A stretch of 64,000 nt of DNA from Arthrobacter sp. 9AX (GTDB lineage Bacteria; Actinomycetota; Actinomycetes; Actinomycetales; Micrococcaceae). The stretch covers positions 1,607,060 through 1,671,059 of the forward strand of contig NZ_LR733293.1 in NCBI RefSeq assembly GCF_902506095.1. The letters run 5' to 3'. The notes below the pieces were generated by a model. The model made no database searches. It had not been told where the DNA came from and saw nothing but the letters and a program-made list of their open reading frames with translations. This document shows positions 46,646 through 56,085 of the stretch, one piece after another. The position numbers and the translations under genes are program-made. How positions within the stretch are numbered: the first letter of the stretch is position 1; the number at the start of each line of letters is the position of its first letter.

Positions 46646-47308
46646 TTACCCCGCCGGCAGGCCGTAGCGGTGCTCCGGCCTGCCGGTGGATCCGTAGCGC
46701 AGCTGGATGTCCACGGCGCCGTCGTCGGCGAGCGAGGACAGGTAACGCTGCGCTGTTGCACGGGAGACACCCACCCGGCCGGCCACCTCCGCGGCCGAGT
46801 ACTGCTCGCCCGGTACCAGGGATTCCAGTACCGCCGCCTCCGTCGCTGACCTGGGCTTTGACGACGGCGCGACGTCACCGGGGATCAGAGACCGCTTGGC
46901 ACGCTCCACCCCATCCTGGTCCAGCGCGCCGGGCTGGGCCAGCAGACGCCGGAACCGCGCGTAGGACCGCAGCTGCTGGGACAGGGACTCAGAGGTAAAC
47001 GGCTTCAGCAGGTAGCCCAGCGCACCCCGCCGGAACGCCACGCGAATGGAGGCGGGGTCGGAGGCGGCGCTGAGGATTACGGTGTCCACGTCCAGTTGCT
47101 GGAGCAGGTCCAGCCCGGACGCGTCCGGCAGGTACACGTCCAGCAGCACCAGGTCCGGCCGGAGGCTGTGGATGGCCTGTAGCGCCAGCGACGCCGTTCC
47201 CACCGGTGCCAGGGCCAGGAACCCTGGCACCGAGTCCACGTAGGCGGCGTGCAGTTTGGCCACGTGGAAGTCGTCATCGACGATCAGCACCCGAAAGTCA
47301 TCAGCCAT
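46646..47308 (-). CDS. CitB/DpiA-type response regulator
   Basis: A 220-residue response regulator. The ATG at 47308 lies inside the end of the sensor kinase gene (8-bp overlap). The receiver domain has the acidic pocket IVDDDF, the phospho-acceptor Asp57 in LVLLDVYLPD and the Lys in GYLLKPFT. The C-terminal domain (about 150-220) is a helix-turn-helix (YSAAEVAGRVGVSRATAQRY) as in CitB/DcuR regulators. With the sensor upstream and the divergent citrate transporter it should control uptake of citrate or a related carboxylate. Confidence 0.93.
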   Translation of the reverse strand: MADDFRVLIVDDDFHVAKLHAAYVDSVPGFLALAPVGTASLALQAIHSLRPDLVLLDVYLPDASGLDLLQQLDVDTVILSAASDPASIRVAFRRGALGYLLKPFTSESLSQQLRSYARFRRLLAQPGALDQDGVERAKRSLIPGDVAPSSKPRSATEAAVLESLVPGEQYSAAEVAGRVGVSRATAQRYLSSLADDGAVDIQLRYGSTGRPEHRYGLPAG

Positions 47309-49079
47309 GGTGGTCCTTTCCAGCTGCGTCCTGGGAAGCGGAATTCCTGAAGGCGGCATCCGTGGCCGCTGAATCCTTGAGCCGGGAGTCCTTGGTCCCG
47401 GCTGTGGTGCCGGGGAGGGTGGCCATAAAAACAGCACCGGGTCCGCCGGGCTGCCCGGCTTCCAGCAGGCGGACCTCCCCGCCGCGGCGGCGGGCCAGCT
47501 GGCGGGCCAGTGCCAGCCCGAATCCCTGGCCGCCGCCGGCACGGTGGTTCCTGGACAGCGCGCCGGACGCCGTGGTGAAGCCCTCGGCGAAGACTGCCTC
47601 GGGGTCCGTTCCCGCCGCCAGCCCGTCGCCCGAGTCGGCGACAACCACGTGGAGCGTGCCGCCGTCGTCGTCCGGCTCATCCAGCACCTCCAGCTCAACC
47701 CAGCGGTCCGTCGAAGAGCCAGCCACGGCGGCGTTGATGGCGTTGTCGATGAGGTTCCCCAGCACGGTGGTGACGTCCTGGGCGTCGGTGACCTGCCCGC
47801 GGACCAGGGTCTCCGGGCCGATCCGCAGGGCGACCCCGCGCTCGTCGGCCTCCACCCCCTTGGCACCAACAAAAGCCTGCAGGTACGGGTCCTGGAGCAG
47901 CTCGGCCTGGTCCACGGGAAACTTCAGCGGCCCGGTGGCGGCCAGCCGGGCCAGGTATTCACGCGCCTGCTGGTGCTGCCCGATGCTCATGAACCCGGCG
48001 ATGGTATGCAGCTGGTTGGCGAACTCGTGCCGCTGGGCCCTCAGCGCCGTGGACATGGTGCCCACAGCATCCAGCTGCCGGGTAAGCTGCTGCAGCTCCG
48101 TGCGGTCGCGGAGCATTACCACCCAGCCCAGGTCCTCCCGCCGGTGCAATGCCTTGCGCCCGTTGGCCACCAGTACCCGGCCGCCGGCCACCAGTTCGAC
48201 GGCGGAAGCGTCGCCGGAGCCGGCCCTGGTCAGGGACTTCAGCAGGTCCGGCACGGGGGCGTCCTCCCAGCGTGTTCCGGCGAGGTCGTCCAGCCCCAGC
48301 AGGCGCTGGGCGGCGGCGTTGAAGACGGTGATCCGGCCGTCGGCGGAAACGCCGATCACGCCGTCGTCCACGCCCTGGAGGACCGCCACCTGGTCATGGA
48401 CCAGGGTGCTGATCTCCTCCGGTTCCAGGCCCAGGGTGAGCCTGTGCAGGCGGCGGCGCAGCAGGAAGGATCCCAGGATGCCGGCGAGCAGCGCACCGGC
48501 GGCGGTCAAGGCGACCGGGCCGATGTCCCGTTCCACGCTCTGGCCCACGGTCTCCATCGAATACCCCACACTGACCTCGCCCACCACCGTGCTGCTGCCG
48601 GGGGCGTAGACGGGTACCTTGGCCCCGGCGGAAGGTCCGAGTGTTCCGGTGTTCCGGGTGGTCACTTCCTCGCCGGACAGCGCCTCGGACGGATCGGTGC
48701 TCACCCTTTCGCCCAGCCGCTGCGGATCCGGATGCGCCAGCCGGAGGCCGGTTTCGTCGGTGATCACCACGAACAGGGCACCTGTCCGGGCGCGGACCGC
48801 TTCGGCGGCCGTCATCAGCGGCCCGGCAGCGAGTTCGGCGGGCGGGGGAGTGCCGGGCTGTTCGCTGATGGCCAGCACGTCGGCCTGCACCGAGGGGTCC
48901 GACGCCACAGTCCGGGCCAGGGTCAATGCTTGGCTCTCTGCCTCGCGGGCCACCCGGTCGTAGGTCAGCCAGGCGTGGACAGCGGCGCTGAGCAGAACCA
49001 CCAAAAGCACCACCGCCAGCTGCAGGAGCAGCGTCTGGGTGGAAAACCGCAGCGGCGCGCGCGGACTGGTACGCTGCAT
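47301..49079 (-). CDS. CitA/DcuS-type sensor histidine kinase
   Basis: A 592-residue sensor. The ATG at 49079 has AGGAGG just upstream and opens at MQRTSPRAPLRFSTQ, directly before the first membrane helix. The extracytoplasmic sensor (about 50-185) is PAS-like (TGALFVVITDETGLRLAHPD). After the second helix comes a cytoplasmic PAS domain, then the H-box RHEFANQLHTIAGF with His351, and an ATPase domain (NLIDNAINAA, ADSGDGL, GQGFGLALARQLA). This is the carboxylate-sensor family CitA/DcuS/DpiB. The C-terminal 35 residues are low-complexity. Confidence 0.93.
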   Translation of the reverse strand: MQRTSPRAPLRFSTQTLLLQLAVVLLVVLLSAAVHAWLTYDRVAREAESQALTLARTVASDPSVQADVLAISEQPGTPPPAELAAGPLMTAAEAVRARTGALFVVITDETGLRLAHPDPQRLGERVSTDPSEALSGEEVTTRNTGTLGPSAGAKVPVYAPGSSTVVGEVSVGYSMETVGQSVERDIGPVALTAAGALLAGILGSFLLRRRLHRLTLGLEPEEISTLVHDQVAVLQGVDDGVIGVSADGRITVFNAAAQRLLGLDDLAGTRWEDAPVPDLLKSLTRAGSGDASAVELVAGGRVLVANGRKALHRREDLGWVVMLRDRTELQQLTRQLDAVGTMSTALRAQRHEFANQLHTIAGFMSIGQHQQAREYLARLAATGPLKFPVDQAELLQDPYLQAFVGAKGVEADERGVALRIGPETLVRGQVTDAQDVTTVLGNLIDNAINAAVAGSSTDRWVELEVLDEPDDDGGTLHVVVADSGDGLAAGTDPEAVFAEGFTTASGALSRNHRAGGGQGFGLALARQLARRRGGEVRLLEAGQPGGPGAVFMATLPGTTAGTKDSRLKDSAATDAAFRNSASQDAAGKDHHG

Positions 49080-49131
49080 GATCCTCCTCGATCCGGTGGG
49101 TGGCGGGGCGGCTGAAGGCCGTGAGCACAAT

Positions 49132-49144
49132 GAGCAAAATGCTC
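49132..49144. promoter_or_regulatory. Inverted repeat in the divergent sensor/transporter intergenic region
   Basis: GAGCA-AAA-TGCTC lies in the 182-bp region between the kinase gene (minus) and the citrate transporter gene (plus). The local A/T richness and position make it a candidate site for the CitB-type regulator. Only a short palindrome, so tentative. Confidence 0.35.
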
Positions 49145-49261
49145 GCAATAAGCAGTATGCCAATCAATTGAGCCAAAGGCACTGCCGTGACGCCGGCCAC
49201 CCTACAGTCTGTAGCACGCGTCACACCGCTGTGCCGCTGTTCACAAAGAAGGAGCCCAGCC

Positions 49262-50728
49262 GTGCTGGTATTACTTGGATTCGCCATGATCGCGGTATTC
49301 ATGGTGCTGATCATGACGAAGAAGTTGACGCCAGTGCTGGCGCTGATCATCGTCCCCACAGTTTTTGGCCTGTTCGCCGGCGCCGGCCTGGGCATTGGAG
49401 ACATGGTGATGGATTCGATGAAGTCCATGACCTCCACCGCCGCCCTGCTGATGTTCGCCATCATCTACTTCGGCCTGATGATCGACGTCGGGCTGTTCGA
49501 TCCGCTGGTCCGGTTCATCCTGCGCAAGCTGGGCAATGATCCCGCCAAGGTGGTGCTGGGCACCGCCCTGCTGGCAGCTGCCGTATCGCTGGACGGTGAC
49601 GGCTCCACCACCTTCATCCTCACTACCGCGGCCATGCTGCCCATCTACCTCCGGCTGAAGATGAGCCCCGTTGTCCTCACCTGTGTGGCCGGCCTGGCCA
49701 ACGGCACCATGAACATCGTGCCCTGGGGCGGTCCCACGGCCCGCGCCGCCAGCGCCCTGAAGATCGACGTCAACGAGGTCTTCGTCCCCATGATCCCGTC
49801 CCTTGTCGCCGGCCTCGCCGTGGTCCTCATCTTCGCCTGGGTGCTCGGACTGCAGGAGCGCAACCGGCTCCGTGCCACCCAGCCCGAAATCTGGGGTGTG
49901 CCTGACACCGCCGAAGCGTTCGACGGCGGCACCCCGGCAGGCGGCAGCGGCGCCTTCCGCACCGGTGCAGGCCGCAACGGGAACCCAGGCGGAGCAGCCG
50001 CCGCTGTCGGAAGCTCTTCCGTAGCTGTCCTGGAACGCACGGAAGTGTCAGCGGAAGAGAACGACGCCGCGATGGCAGGCACCGCCCTGGATCCCAACCG
50101 CACCACGCTGCGCCCCCGGCTGCAGTGGTTCAACCTGGCCCTCACGGTGGCAGTGATGGGCATGCTCATCGCAGACCTCGTGCCCCTGCCGTATGTGTTT
50201 ATGGTCGGATCTGCCATCGCCCTCCTGGTGAACTTCCCCCATGTGAAGGACCAGGCGGCGCAGGTCGTTGCCCACGCGCCGTCGATCGTTGCCGTGGTCA
50301 GCATGGTCATGGCCGCAGCGGTCCTCACCGGCGTCCTGAAGGGAACGGGCATGGTGGAGGCCATGTCCTCCTGGCTGGTGCAGATCATCCCGTCCAGCAT
50401 GGGCCCGCTGATGGCCGTCATTACCGGCCTCCTGAGCATCCCGATGACGTTCTTTATGAGCAATGACGCCTTCTACTTCGGTGTGCTGCCCGTGCTGAGC
50501 GAGACCGCTGCCCACTACGGCATCAGCGGCGCCGAGATGGCCCGCGCCTCCATCACCGGCCAGCCGTTCCACATGCAGAGCCCGCTGGTTCCGGCCATCC
50601 TGCTCCTGGTGTCCCTGGCCAAGGTGGACCTCGGCGACCACCACAGGAAAGTCCTGTGGCGCGCCGCGGCAGTGTCCCTGGTCATGCTGGGAATCGGCAT
50701 GCTGACCGGAGCCATCGGAATCGGTTAG
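49262..50728 (+). CDS. CitMHS-family citrate:proton (metal-citrate) symporter
   Basis: A 488-residue membrane protein. The GTG at 49262 has AAGGAG at good distance and starts directly at the first helix (VLLGFAMIAVFMVLIM). Family features include SLDGDGSTTFILTTAAMLP, NIVPWGGPTARAASAL and a later helix set ending FFMSNDAFYFGVLPV. A central cytoplasmic loop (about residues 215-290) is Gly/Ala-rich and poorly conserved. It imports citrate complexed to divalent metal with protons. The divergent two-component system is the likely regulator. A strong terminator follows. Confidence 0.95.
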   Translation: MLVLLGFAMIAVFMVLIMTKKLTPVLALIIVPTVFGLFAGAGLGIGDMVMDSMKSMTSTAALLMFAIIYFGLMIDVGLFDPLVRFILRKLGNDPAKVVLGTALLAAAVSLDGDGSTTFILTTAAMLPIYLRLKMSPVVLTCVAGLANGTMNIVPWGGPTARAASALKIDVNEVFVPMIPSLVAGLAVVLIFAWVLGLQERNRLRATQPEIWGVPDTAEAFDGGTPAGGSGAFRTGAGRNGNPGGAAAAVGSSSVAVLERTEVSAEENDAAMAGTALDPNRTTLRPRLQWFNLALTVAVMGMLIADLVPLPYVFMVGSAIALLVNFPHVKDQAAQVVAHAPSIVAVVSMVMAAAVLTGVLKGTGMVEAMSSWLVQIIPSSMGPLMAVITGLLSIPMTFFMSNDAFYFGVLPVLSETAAHYGISGAEMARASITGQPFHMQSPLVPAILLLVSLAKVDLGDHHRKVLWRAAAVSLVMLGIGMLTGAIGIG

Positions 50729-50779
50729 TCTGTAGCTGCCGCGGTGTTGCCCCTGGTGGGCGGTGCCCGGTGAGAAGGT

Positions 50780-50815
50780 GCCCGTCTGACGCCCGCTGGG
50801 GGTCGTCAGACGGGC
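50780..50815 (+). terminator. Intrinsic terminator after the citrate transporter
   Basis: A perfect 12-bp stem, GCCCGTCTGACG / CGTCAGACGGGC, with a 12-base loop, followed shortly by a short T-run (50822-50825). It separates the transporter from gatCAB. Confidence 0.85.
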
Positions 50816-50831
50816 ATCATCGTTTCCCCAC

Positions 50832-50837
50832 TAGAAT
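50832..50837 (+). promoter_or_regulatory. Predicted -10 hexamer of the gatCAB operon
   Basis: TAGAAT lies 37 bp upstream of the gatC ATG, with a GGGGAG ribosome-binding site between. This promoter would give a leadered transcript. No clear -35 is seen because the terminator hairpin occupies that zone. Confidence 0.45.
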
Positions 50838-50874
50838 GGATCGGAAATCAATTCAAACTTTGCAGGGGAGATCC

Positions 50875-51171
50875 ATGGCTGCGATCAACCGTGACGACGT
50901 CGCGCACCTCGCGCGGCTCGCTCACATTGAGATGAGTGCGCAAGAGCTGGACAGGATGGCCGGAGAACTCGCCGTCATCGTTGATTCGGTCAAATCGGTC
51001 GGTGAAGCCGCCGGCGGCGACGTGCCGGCCACGTCCCACCCCATTCCGCTGACCAATGTGTTCCGGGAAGACGTTGTGGGCCACACCTTCACGGCGGAGC
51101 AGGCCCTTTCCGGTGCACCGGACTCGCTTGACTTCCGTTTCAAGGTTCCGGCAATCCTGGATGAGGCATAA
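50875..51171 (+). CDS. gatC: Asp/Glu-tRNA amidotransferase subunit C
   Basis: A 98-residue GatC from ATG 50875 (GGGGAG upstream). The sequence [20 protein letters not shown] followed by [12 protein letters not shown] and ending [14 protein letters not shown] is typical. GatC clamps GatA to GatB in the complex that converts Glu-tRNA(Gln) or Asp-tRNA(Asn) to the amide form. gatA starts 2 bp after its stop. Confidence 0.97.
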   Translation: MAAINRDDVAHLARLAHIEMSAQELDRMAGELAVIVDSVKSVGEAAGGDVPATSHPIPLTNVFREDVVGHTFTAEQALSGAPDSLDFRFKVPAILDEA

Positions 51172-51173
51172 CC

Positions 51174-52730
51174 ATGACTGACACCAACGAACTGATCCGC
51201 CTCACCGCCGCCGCGCTGGCCGAAAAACTGGCCGCCGGCGAGGTGACCTCCGTCGAGGTAACCCAGGCGTACCTGGACCGGATTGCCGCCGTTGACGGCG
51301 GCGAACGCGGTGTCAACGCGTTCCTCCACGTCAACGCCGAGGAAGCGCTCGCCGTGGCCGCAGAGGTTGACGCCCTCCGCGCCGCCGGCGGAGCGGAAGC
51401 CGAAGCGCTGCATGTCCTGGCCGGTGTGCCCATCGCCGTGAAGGACCTCATTGTCACGGTGGGCCAGCCCACCACCGCCGGCTCGAAGATCCTCGAGGGA
51501 TGGTACAGCCCCTACGACGCCACCGTAGTGGAGCGGCTGCGCGCCGCGAAGATGCCCATCCTGGGCAAGACCAACCTGGACGAGTTCGCCATGGGCTCTT
51601 CCACCGAGCACTCCGCGTACGGGCCCACCCGCAACCCCTGGGACCTGGACCGGATCCCCGGCGGCTCAGGCGGCGGGTCCGCTGCCGCCGTCGCCGCCTT
51701 TGAGGCTCCGTTGGCCCTCGGCACGGACACCGGCGGATCCATCCGTCAGCCCGGCGCGGTCACCGGCACCGTGGGCGTGAAGCCCACCTACGGCAGTGTG
51801 TCCCGCTACGGCGCCATCGCCATGGCGTCCTCGCTCGACCAGATCGGCCCCGTTTCGCGGACCGTCCTGGACTCCGCCCTCCTGCACCAGGTCATCGGCG
51901 GACATGACAGCCGCGACTCCACCTCCCTCCCGGACCCGTTGGCGGACCTCGTGGCCGCGGCGAAGACCGGCAACGTTGAGGGCCTGCGGATCGGCATCAT
52001 CAAGGAACTGCACGGCGAGGGTTACCAGGCCGGCGTCGAAAACCGCTTCAATGACGCCCTGGAGCTCCTCAAGGAAGCCGGCGCGGAGATCGTTGAGGTG
52101 TCCTGTCCCAACTTCCAGTACGCCCTGGGTGCCTACTACCTGATCATGCCCTCCGAGGCGTCCTCCAACCTGGCAAAGTTCGACGGCGTCCGGTATGGCC
52201 TGCGCGTCCTCCCCGAAGAGGGGCCCATGACCATCGAACGCGTCATGGGTGCCACCCGCGCCGCCGGCTTCGGCGACGAGGTCAAGCGCCGGATCATCCT
52301 GGGCACCTACGCGTTGTCCGCCGGCTACTATGACGCCTACTACGGCTCGGCCCAGAAGGTCCGCACACTGGTCCAGCGCGACTTCGACGCCGCCTTCACG
52401 GTGGCGGACGTCCTGATTTCGCCGACGGCCCCCACCACGGCTTTCCGCCTGGGCGAGAAGCTGGACGATCCGCTGGCCATGTACCTGAACGACGTCGCCA
52501 CCATCCCCGCCAACCTTGCCGGCGTTCCGGGCCTGTCCCTGCCGGGTGGCCTGGCGGACGAAGATGGCCTGCCGGTGGGTATCCAGCTGCTGGCCCCGGC
52601 CCGCGAGGACGCCCGCCTGTACCGGGTGGGTGCTGTGCTGGAGTCGCTGCTTGAAGCGAAATGGGGCGGCCCGCTGCTGGCCCAGGCGCCGGCGCTGGGT
52701 GAGCTCGTTGAAGCCAAGGAGGCTAAATAA
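51174..52730 (+). CDS. gatA: Asp/Glu-tRNA amidotransferase subunit A (glutaminase)
   Basis: A 518-residue amidase-family subunit that frees ammonia from glutamine. Catalytic elements: the Lys in [11 protein letters not shown], the [15 protein letters not shown] signature with the cis-Ser, and the nucleophile Ser in [12 protein letters not shown]. The GGSGGG form is usual for Actinobacteria. It is the middle gene of gatCAB, with its stop overlapping the gatB ATG by one base (TAATG). Confidence 0.97.
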   Translation: MTDTNELIRLTAAALAEKLAAGEVTSVEVTQAYLDRIAAVDGGERGVNAFLHVNAEEALAVAAEVDALRAAGGAEAEALHVLAGVPIAVKDLIVTVGQPTTAGSKILEGWYSPYDATVVERLRAAKMPILGKTNLDEFAMGSSTEHSAYGPTRNPWDLDRIPGGSGGGSAAAVAAFEAPLALGTDTGGSIRQPGAVTGTVGVKPTYGSVSRYGAIAMASSLDQIGPVSRTVLDSALLHQVIGGHDSRDSTSLPDPLADLVAAAKTGNVEGLRIGIIKELHGEGYQAGVENRFNDALELLKEAGAEIVEVSCPNFQYALGAYYLIMPSEASSNLAKFDGVRYGLRVLPEEGPMTIERVMGATRAAGFGDEVKRRIILGTYALSAGYYDAYYGSAQKVRTLVQRDFDAAFTVADVLISPTAPTTAFRLGEKLDDPLAMYLNDVATIPANLAGVPGLSLPGGLADEDGLPVGIQLLAPAREDARLYRVGAVLESLLEAKWGGPLLAQAPALGELVEAKEAK

Positions 52731-54238
52731 TGAACCCTGACGCAATCCTGAGCTTCGAAGAGGCCATGGAGAAGTACGATCCCGTCCTGGGGTTCGAGGT
52801 CCACGTGGAGCTGAACACCAAGACCAAGATGTTCTCCTCGGCCCCGAACGTCTTCGGCGACGAGCCCAACACCAACGTCAACGAGGTGGACCTCGGCATG
52901 CCGGGCGTCCTGCCGGTGGTGAACAAGGCCGCGATCGAGTCTTCGATCAAGATCGGCCTGGCGCTGAACTGCAAGATCGCCGAGTCCTGCCGCTTCGCCC
53001 GGAAGAACTACTTCTACCCGGACACCCCCAAGAACTTCCAGACGTCCCAGTACGACGAACCCATCGCGTACGACGGCTACCTGGACATCGAACTGTCCGA
53101 CGGCACCGTCTTCCGGGTGGAGATCGAGCGCGCCCACATGGAGGAGGACGCCGGCAAGCTGACCCACATGGGCGGCGCCACCGGACGCATCCAGGGTGCC
53201 GACTTCTCGCTGGTGGACTACAACCGCGCCGGCGTGCCGCTGGTGGAGATCGTCACCAAGCCCATCGAAGGCGCTGGCTCCCGCGCGCCGGAACTGGCCA
53301 AGGCGTACGTTGCCGCGGTGCGCGAGATCGTGAAGAACCTCGGTGTGTCCGATGCGAAGATGGAGCGCGGGAACGTGCGCTGCGACGCCAACGTCTCGCT
53401 CCGGCCGCACGGCCGTGAACGGTTCGGCATCCGGTCCGAGACCAAGAACGTGAACTCTCTGCGCGCCGTCGAACACGCCGTGCGTTACGAGATCCAGCGG
53501 CACGCCGCCGTCCTGGACTCCGGCGAGCCCGTGATCCAGGAAACCCGCCACTGGCACGAGGACACCCGCACCACCACATCCGGCCGCGCCAAGTCCGATG
53601 CCGACGATTACCGTTACTTCCCGGAGCCGGACCTGGTTCCCGTGGTTCCCTCCCGCGAATGGGTGGAGGAACTCCGTGCCACCCTGCCTGAGCCGCCGGC
53701 CGCCCGCCGCAAGCGCCTCCAGGCGGACTGGGGCTACTCGGACCTGGAATTCCGCGACGTGGTGAACGCCGGCGTCATGGACGAGATCGAGGAGACCATC
53801 GCCGCCGGCGCCTCCGCTTCGGTGGCCCGCAAGTGGTGGATGGGCGAGATCGTGGGCCGGGCCAAGAACGCCGACGTGGACCCCGGCCAGCTCGGTGTCC
53901 AGCCCGCCACCATTGTGGAGCTCGCGCGCATGGTGGAGGAAGGCAAGATCAACAACAAGATGGCCTCCGAGGTGCTGGACGGCGTCCTGGCCGGCGAAGG
54001 CAGCCCGGCGGAGATCGTGGAGAAGCGGGGCCTGGCCGTAGTCTCCGATGACGGGCCCCTGCTCGAAGCCATCGACGCCGCACTGGCTGCGCAGCCCGAC
54101 GTCGCGGACAAGATCCGTGGCGGCAAGGTCCAGGCCATCGGCGCCATTGTTGGTGGAGTCATGAAGGCCACCCGCGGCCAGGCCGACGCCGGCCGCGTCC
54201 GCGAGCTGATCCTCGAGAAGCTGGGCGTCACCGCCTAG
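52730..54238 (+). CDS. gatB: Asp/Glu-tRNA amidotransferase subunit B
   Basis: A 502-residue GatB, the kinase and tRNA-binding subunit. It shows [20 protein letters not shown], the [14 protein letters not shown] segment, the [14 protein letters not shown] motif and the C-terminal YqeY-like domain ([20 protein letters not shown]). It phosphorylates the misacylated residue on tRNA and then amidates it with ammonia channelled from GatA. Last gene of the operon; a palindromic element 14 bp downstream probably ends transcription. Confidence 0.97.
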   Translation: MNPDAILSFEEAMEKYDPVLGFEVHVELNTKTKMFSSAPNVFGDEPNTNVNEVDLGMPGVLPVVNKAAIESSIKIGLALNCKIAESCRFARKNYFYPDTPKNFQTSQYDEPIAYDGYLDIELSDGTVFRVEIERAHMEEDAGKLTHMGGATGRIQGADFSLVDYNRAGVPLVEIVTKPIEGAGSRAPELAKAYVAAVREIVKNLGVSDAKMERGNVRCDANVSLRPHGRERFGIRSETKNVNSLRAVEHAVRYEIQRHAAVLDSGEPVIQETRHWHEDTRTTTSGRAKSDADDYRYFPEPDLVPVVPSREWVEELRATLPEPPAARRKRLQADWGYSDLEFRDVVNAGVMDEIEETIAAGASASVARKWWMGEIVGRAKNADVDPGQLGVQPATIVELARMVEEGKINNKMASEVLDGVLAGEGSPAEIVEKRGLAVVSDDGPLLEAIDAALAAQPDVADKIRGGKVQAIGAIVGGVMKATRGQADAGRVRELILEKLGVTA

Positions 54239-54251
54239 TCCCTCCCACCCC

Positions 54252-54312
54252 AAACGGGTAGCGCGAAGTGCCGTTTTGAACGACAGGAACGACACTTGGC
54301 GCTACCCGGTTT
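54252..54312. repeat. Palindromic intergenic element, copy 1
   Basis: An imperfect inverted repeat of about 24 bp per arm, AAACGGGTAGCGCGAAGTGC.. against ..GACACTTGGCGCTACCCG, with a 12-base loop (two mismatches and one inserted base). Its right arm shares 22 of 24 bases with a segment at 55015-55038. It could act as a terminator for gatCAB. The remainder of the 54239-54447 gap holds no other recognised element. Confidence 0.8.
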
Positions 54313-54447
54313 GCTTTAAGGAGTACTCAGTTCCCCTCCGCTGCTGATTACTCGTGTGCAGCGGCCTGCGCCGGTCCTACACTGAAGCTCCAGGGCGCCG
54401 GCTCCATGGAGTAGCCGGCCCTGCCGTTGCTGTGGGAGGTATGTTCC

Positions 54448-54984
54448 ATGAATGTCCGGGAACCGTTCAAATACCGCAAAGCGATGCTCGCCGGTGTGGT
54501 CGCCCTTGCCCTGACAGGGACGGGGGTAGCGGTTGCGTGGGCAGCGAGTGACTCAGGCTCGCCGTCGCCCTCCGCTTCGCAGTCGCAGTCTGCGCCCGGG
54601 CAGGACAATGGCAGGGACAAGAACAAGGACAAGGCCAAGCCGGACAAATCCCAGCGCCCGCAGCACCTTCACAGCGAGAGCGTGGTCAAGAAAGCGGACG
54701 GCACGTTCCAGACCATCCTCGAGCAGCACGGCACGGTGGAGGCGGTCAGCGACAGCTCCATCACGGTCAAGAGCGAGGACGGCTACTCCCAGGCGTACAC
54801 CGTCAATGCAGAGACGAAGGTCAGGCCGTCCATTGCGGACATCGCGACCGGCGATGCCGTCCGGATCTCCGGGGTGAAGAACGGCGACCAGGCGACCGCA
54901 GAGCGGATTGTTGAAGGCGCCGGCGACGGACCCGGCCTGGGGATGGGCCGCGGGCACGGCCACGGCAAGGGCCACAACAAGTAG
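54448..54984 (+). CDS. Secreted or anchored DUF5666-like protein
   Basis: A 178-residue protein; the ATG at 54448 has GGGAGG upstream and leads into a signal or anchor helix (MLAGVVALALTGTGVAVAWA). A Ser/Gln/Lys-rich linker follows. A small beta-barrel-like domain (about residues 80-160) contains GTVEAVSDSSITVKSEDG and VRPSIADIATGDAVRISGVK, the pattern of DUF5666 OB-like domains. The tail is Gly/His/Lys-rich (GRGHGHGKGHNK) and might bind metal. Function unknown. It is flanked by two copies of the same palindromic element. Confidence 0.8.
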   Translation: MNVREPFKYRKAMLAGVVALALTGTGVAVAWAASDSGSPSPSASQSQSAPGQDNGRDKNKDKAKPDKSQRPQHLHSESVVKKADGTFQTILEQHGTVEAVSDSSITVKSEDGYSQAYTVNAETKVRPSIADIATGDAVRISGVKNGDQATAERIVEGAGDGPGLGMGRGHGHGKGHNK

Positions 54985-54992
54985 GCAGCGGC

Positions 54993-55038
54993 AAGTGTCG
55001 TTGTGGAGGTTCACAACGACGCTTCGCGCTACCCGGTT
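54993..55038. repeat. Palindromic intergenic element, copy 2, at a convergent gene junction
   Basis: A 13-bp stem AAGTGTCGTTGTG / CACAACGACGCTT (one G-T pair) with a six-base loop, followed by CGCGCTACCCGGTT. It shares AACGAC.CTT.GCGCTACCCGGTT with copy 1. It lies between the DUF5666-like gene and the convergent lysR, where it can serve as a two-way terminator. Confidence 0.8.
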
Positions 55039-55041
55039 GGG

Positions 55042-55953
55042 TCAGCCCCGTTCCACAAGGCCGGCCATGATCTCCTGCAGCGCTTCGGAGACGATCATGA
55101 CGGACCGGCGCTTCAGGTTTTCTGGCCGGGCCAGCAGGTCGATCCGGCGCCGGGTGCTGATTCCTTCCAGCGGCCGCAGCACAATGTCCGGGTTGAGCAC
55201 CGGGCCCGCGGTGTATCTCGGCAGCAGTCCCACCACTCCGCCGGCGGCCACCAGCGCGGCGACGGTGGAGTAGTCGTTGATCCGGTGCACAATGTTCAGC
55301 TCGCGGCTGGAGACGGCCGCGACGGCGGACAGGACATCGGCGGGGGAGTAGCCAGTGTGGCTGGTCACCCACGCCTCCCCGCCGACGTCGTCCGCTGTTA
55401 CGGCAGGCTTCCCCGCCAAAGGGTGGCCGGCGGGCAACGCAACATCCAGCGGTTCATGGGCGAGGGGCACCACCGTGACACGTTCGGTGGGCCACCGCGG
55501 GCTGTGGTCCATCCGGTGGGCCAGGACGAGGTCGTACCGGGCGGTCAGGGCGGGGAAGTCCTGCTGCGCCACGTCCTCGTCCGACAATTCGATCCGCGGC
55601 TGGCCGGGCGCGTCGAGGATCCTGGCCAGCGGCGCAAACACCGCCTGCCCCACGCTGTGGAAGCCGGACAGTGTGACCCTGCCGGCCGCGGTGCCGTGGT
55701 AGCTGCCGATGGCGCCGCGGGCGTCAGCCATGGCACTGACGACGGCGGCCCCGGCGTCGGCCAGTACCTGGCCGGCCTCGGTGAGCACCAGGTTCCTGCC
55801 CTCCTTGCGCGTGAGCGGCACGTCCACAGTGCGCTGCAGCAGGGCCAACTGCTGCGAGACGGCGGACGGCGTGACCATGAGTGTCTCGGCGACGGCTTTG
55901 ACGCTGCCCAGGGCCCCGAGTTCGCGCAGGATTTCAAGCTGGTGTATCTCCAC
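55042..55953 (-). CDS. LysR-family transcriptional regulator
   Basis: A 303-residue regulator. The GTG at 55953 is chosen because the protein then begins directly with the LysR helix-turn-helix (EIHQLEILRELGALGSVKAV, then LMVTPSAVSQQLALLQ). The open frame continues upstream only as the antisense of tdh. The periplasmic-binding-like effector domain covers about residues 90-295. It is divergent from tdh-kbl with 132 bp between, so it is a likely regulator of threonine breakdown. The ligand is unknown. Confidence 0.93.
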   Translation of the reverse strand: MEIHQLEILRELGALGSVKAVAETLMVTPSAVSQQLALLQRTVDVPLTRKEGRNLVLTEAGQVLADAGAAVVSAMADARGAIGSYHGTAAGRVTLSGFHSVGQAVFAPLARILDAPGQPRIELSDEDVAQQDFPALTARYDLVLAHRMDHSPRWPTERVTVVPLAHEPLDVALPAGHPLAGKPAVTADDVGGEAWVTSHTGYSPADVLSAVAAVSSRELNIVHRINDYSTVAALVAAGGVVGLLPRYTAGPVLNPDIVLRPLEGISTRRRIDLLARPENLKRRSVMIVSEALQEIMAGLVERG

Positions 55954-55999
55954 GGAACCCAGTTTATGCGTTAGGAACGCTACATCGTCGATTGAGAAA

Positions 56000-56015
56000 T
56001 TAGCGGTTGTGCTAA
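56000..56015. promoter_or_regulatory. Candidate LysR box between lysR and tdh
   Basis: TTAGC-GGTTGT-GCTAA is a perfect 5-bp dyad containing the T-N11-A core used by many LysR regulators, placed in the divergent intergenic region. Confidence 0.5.
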
Positions 56016-56085
56016 AGCTTCTTCCTCGCTCTAATGAGGAGGGCAGCAACTGCAGCTGGCACCAAAAACAAGAGTAAGGAGGCCG

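Noticed and set aside
47309..47872. N-terminal extension of the response-regulator frame
   Set aside because: It is a shadow of the histidine-kinase gene. The receiver domain begins directly after the ATG at 47308.
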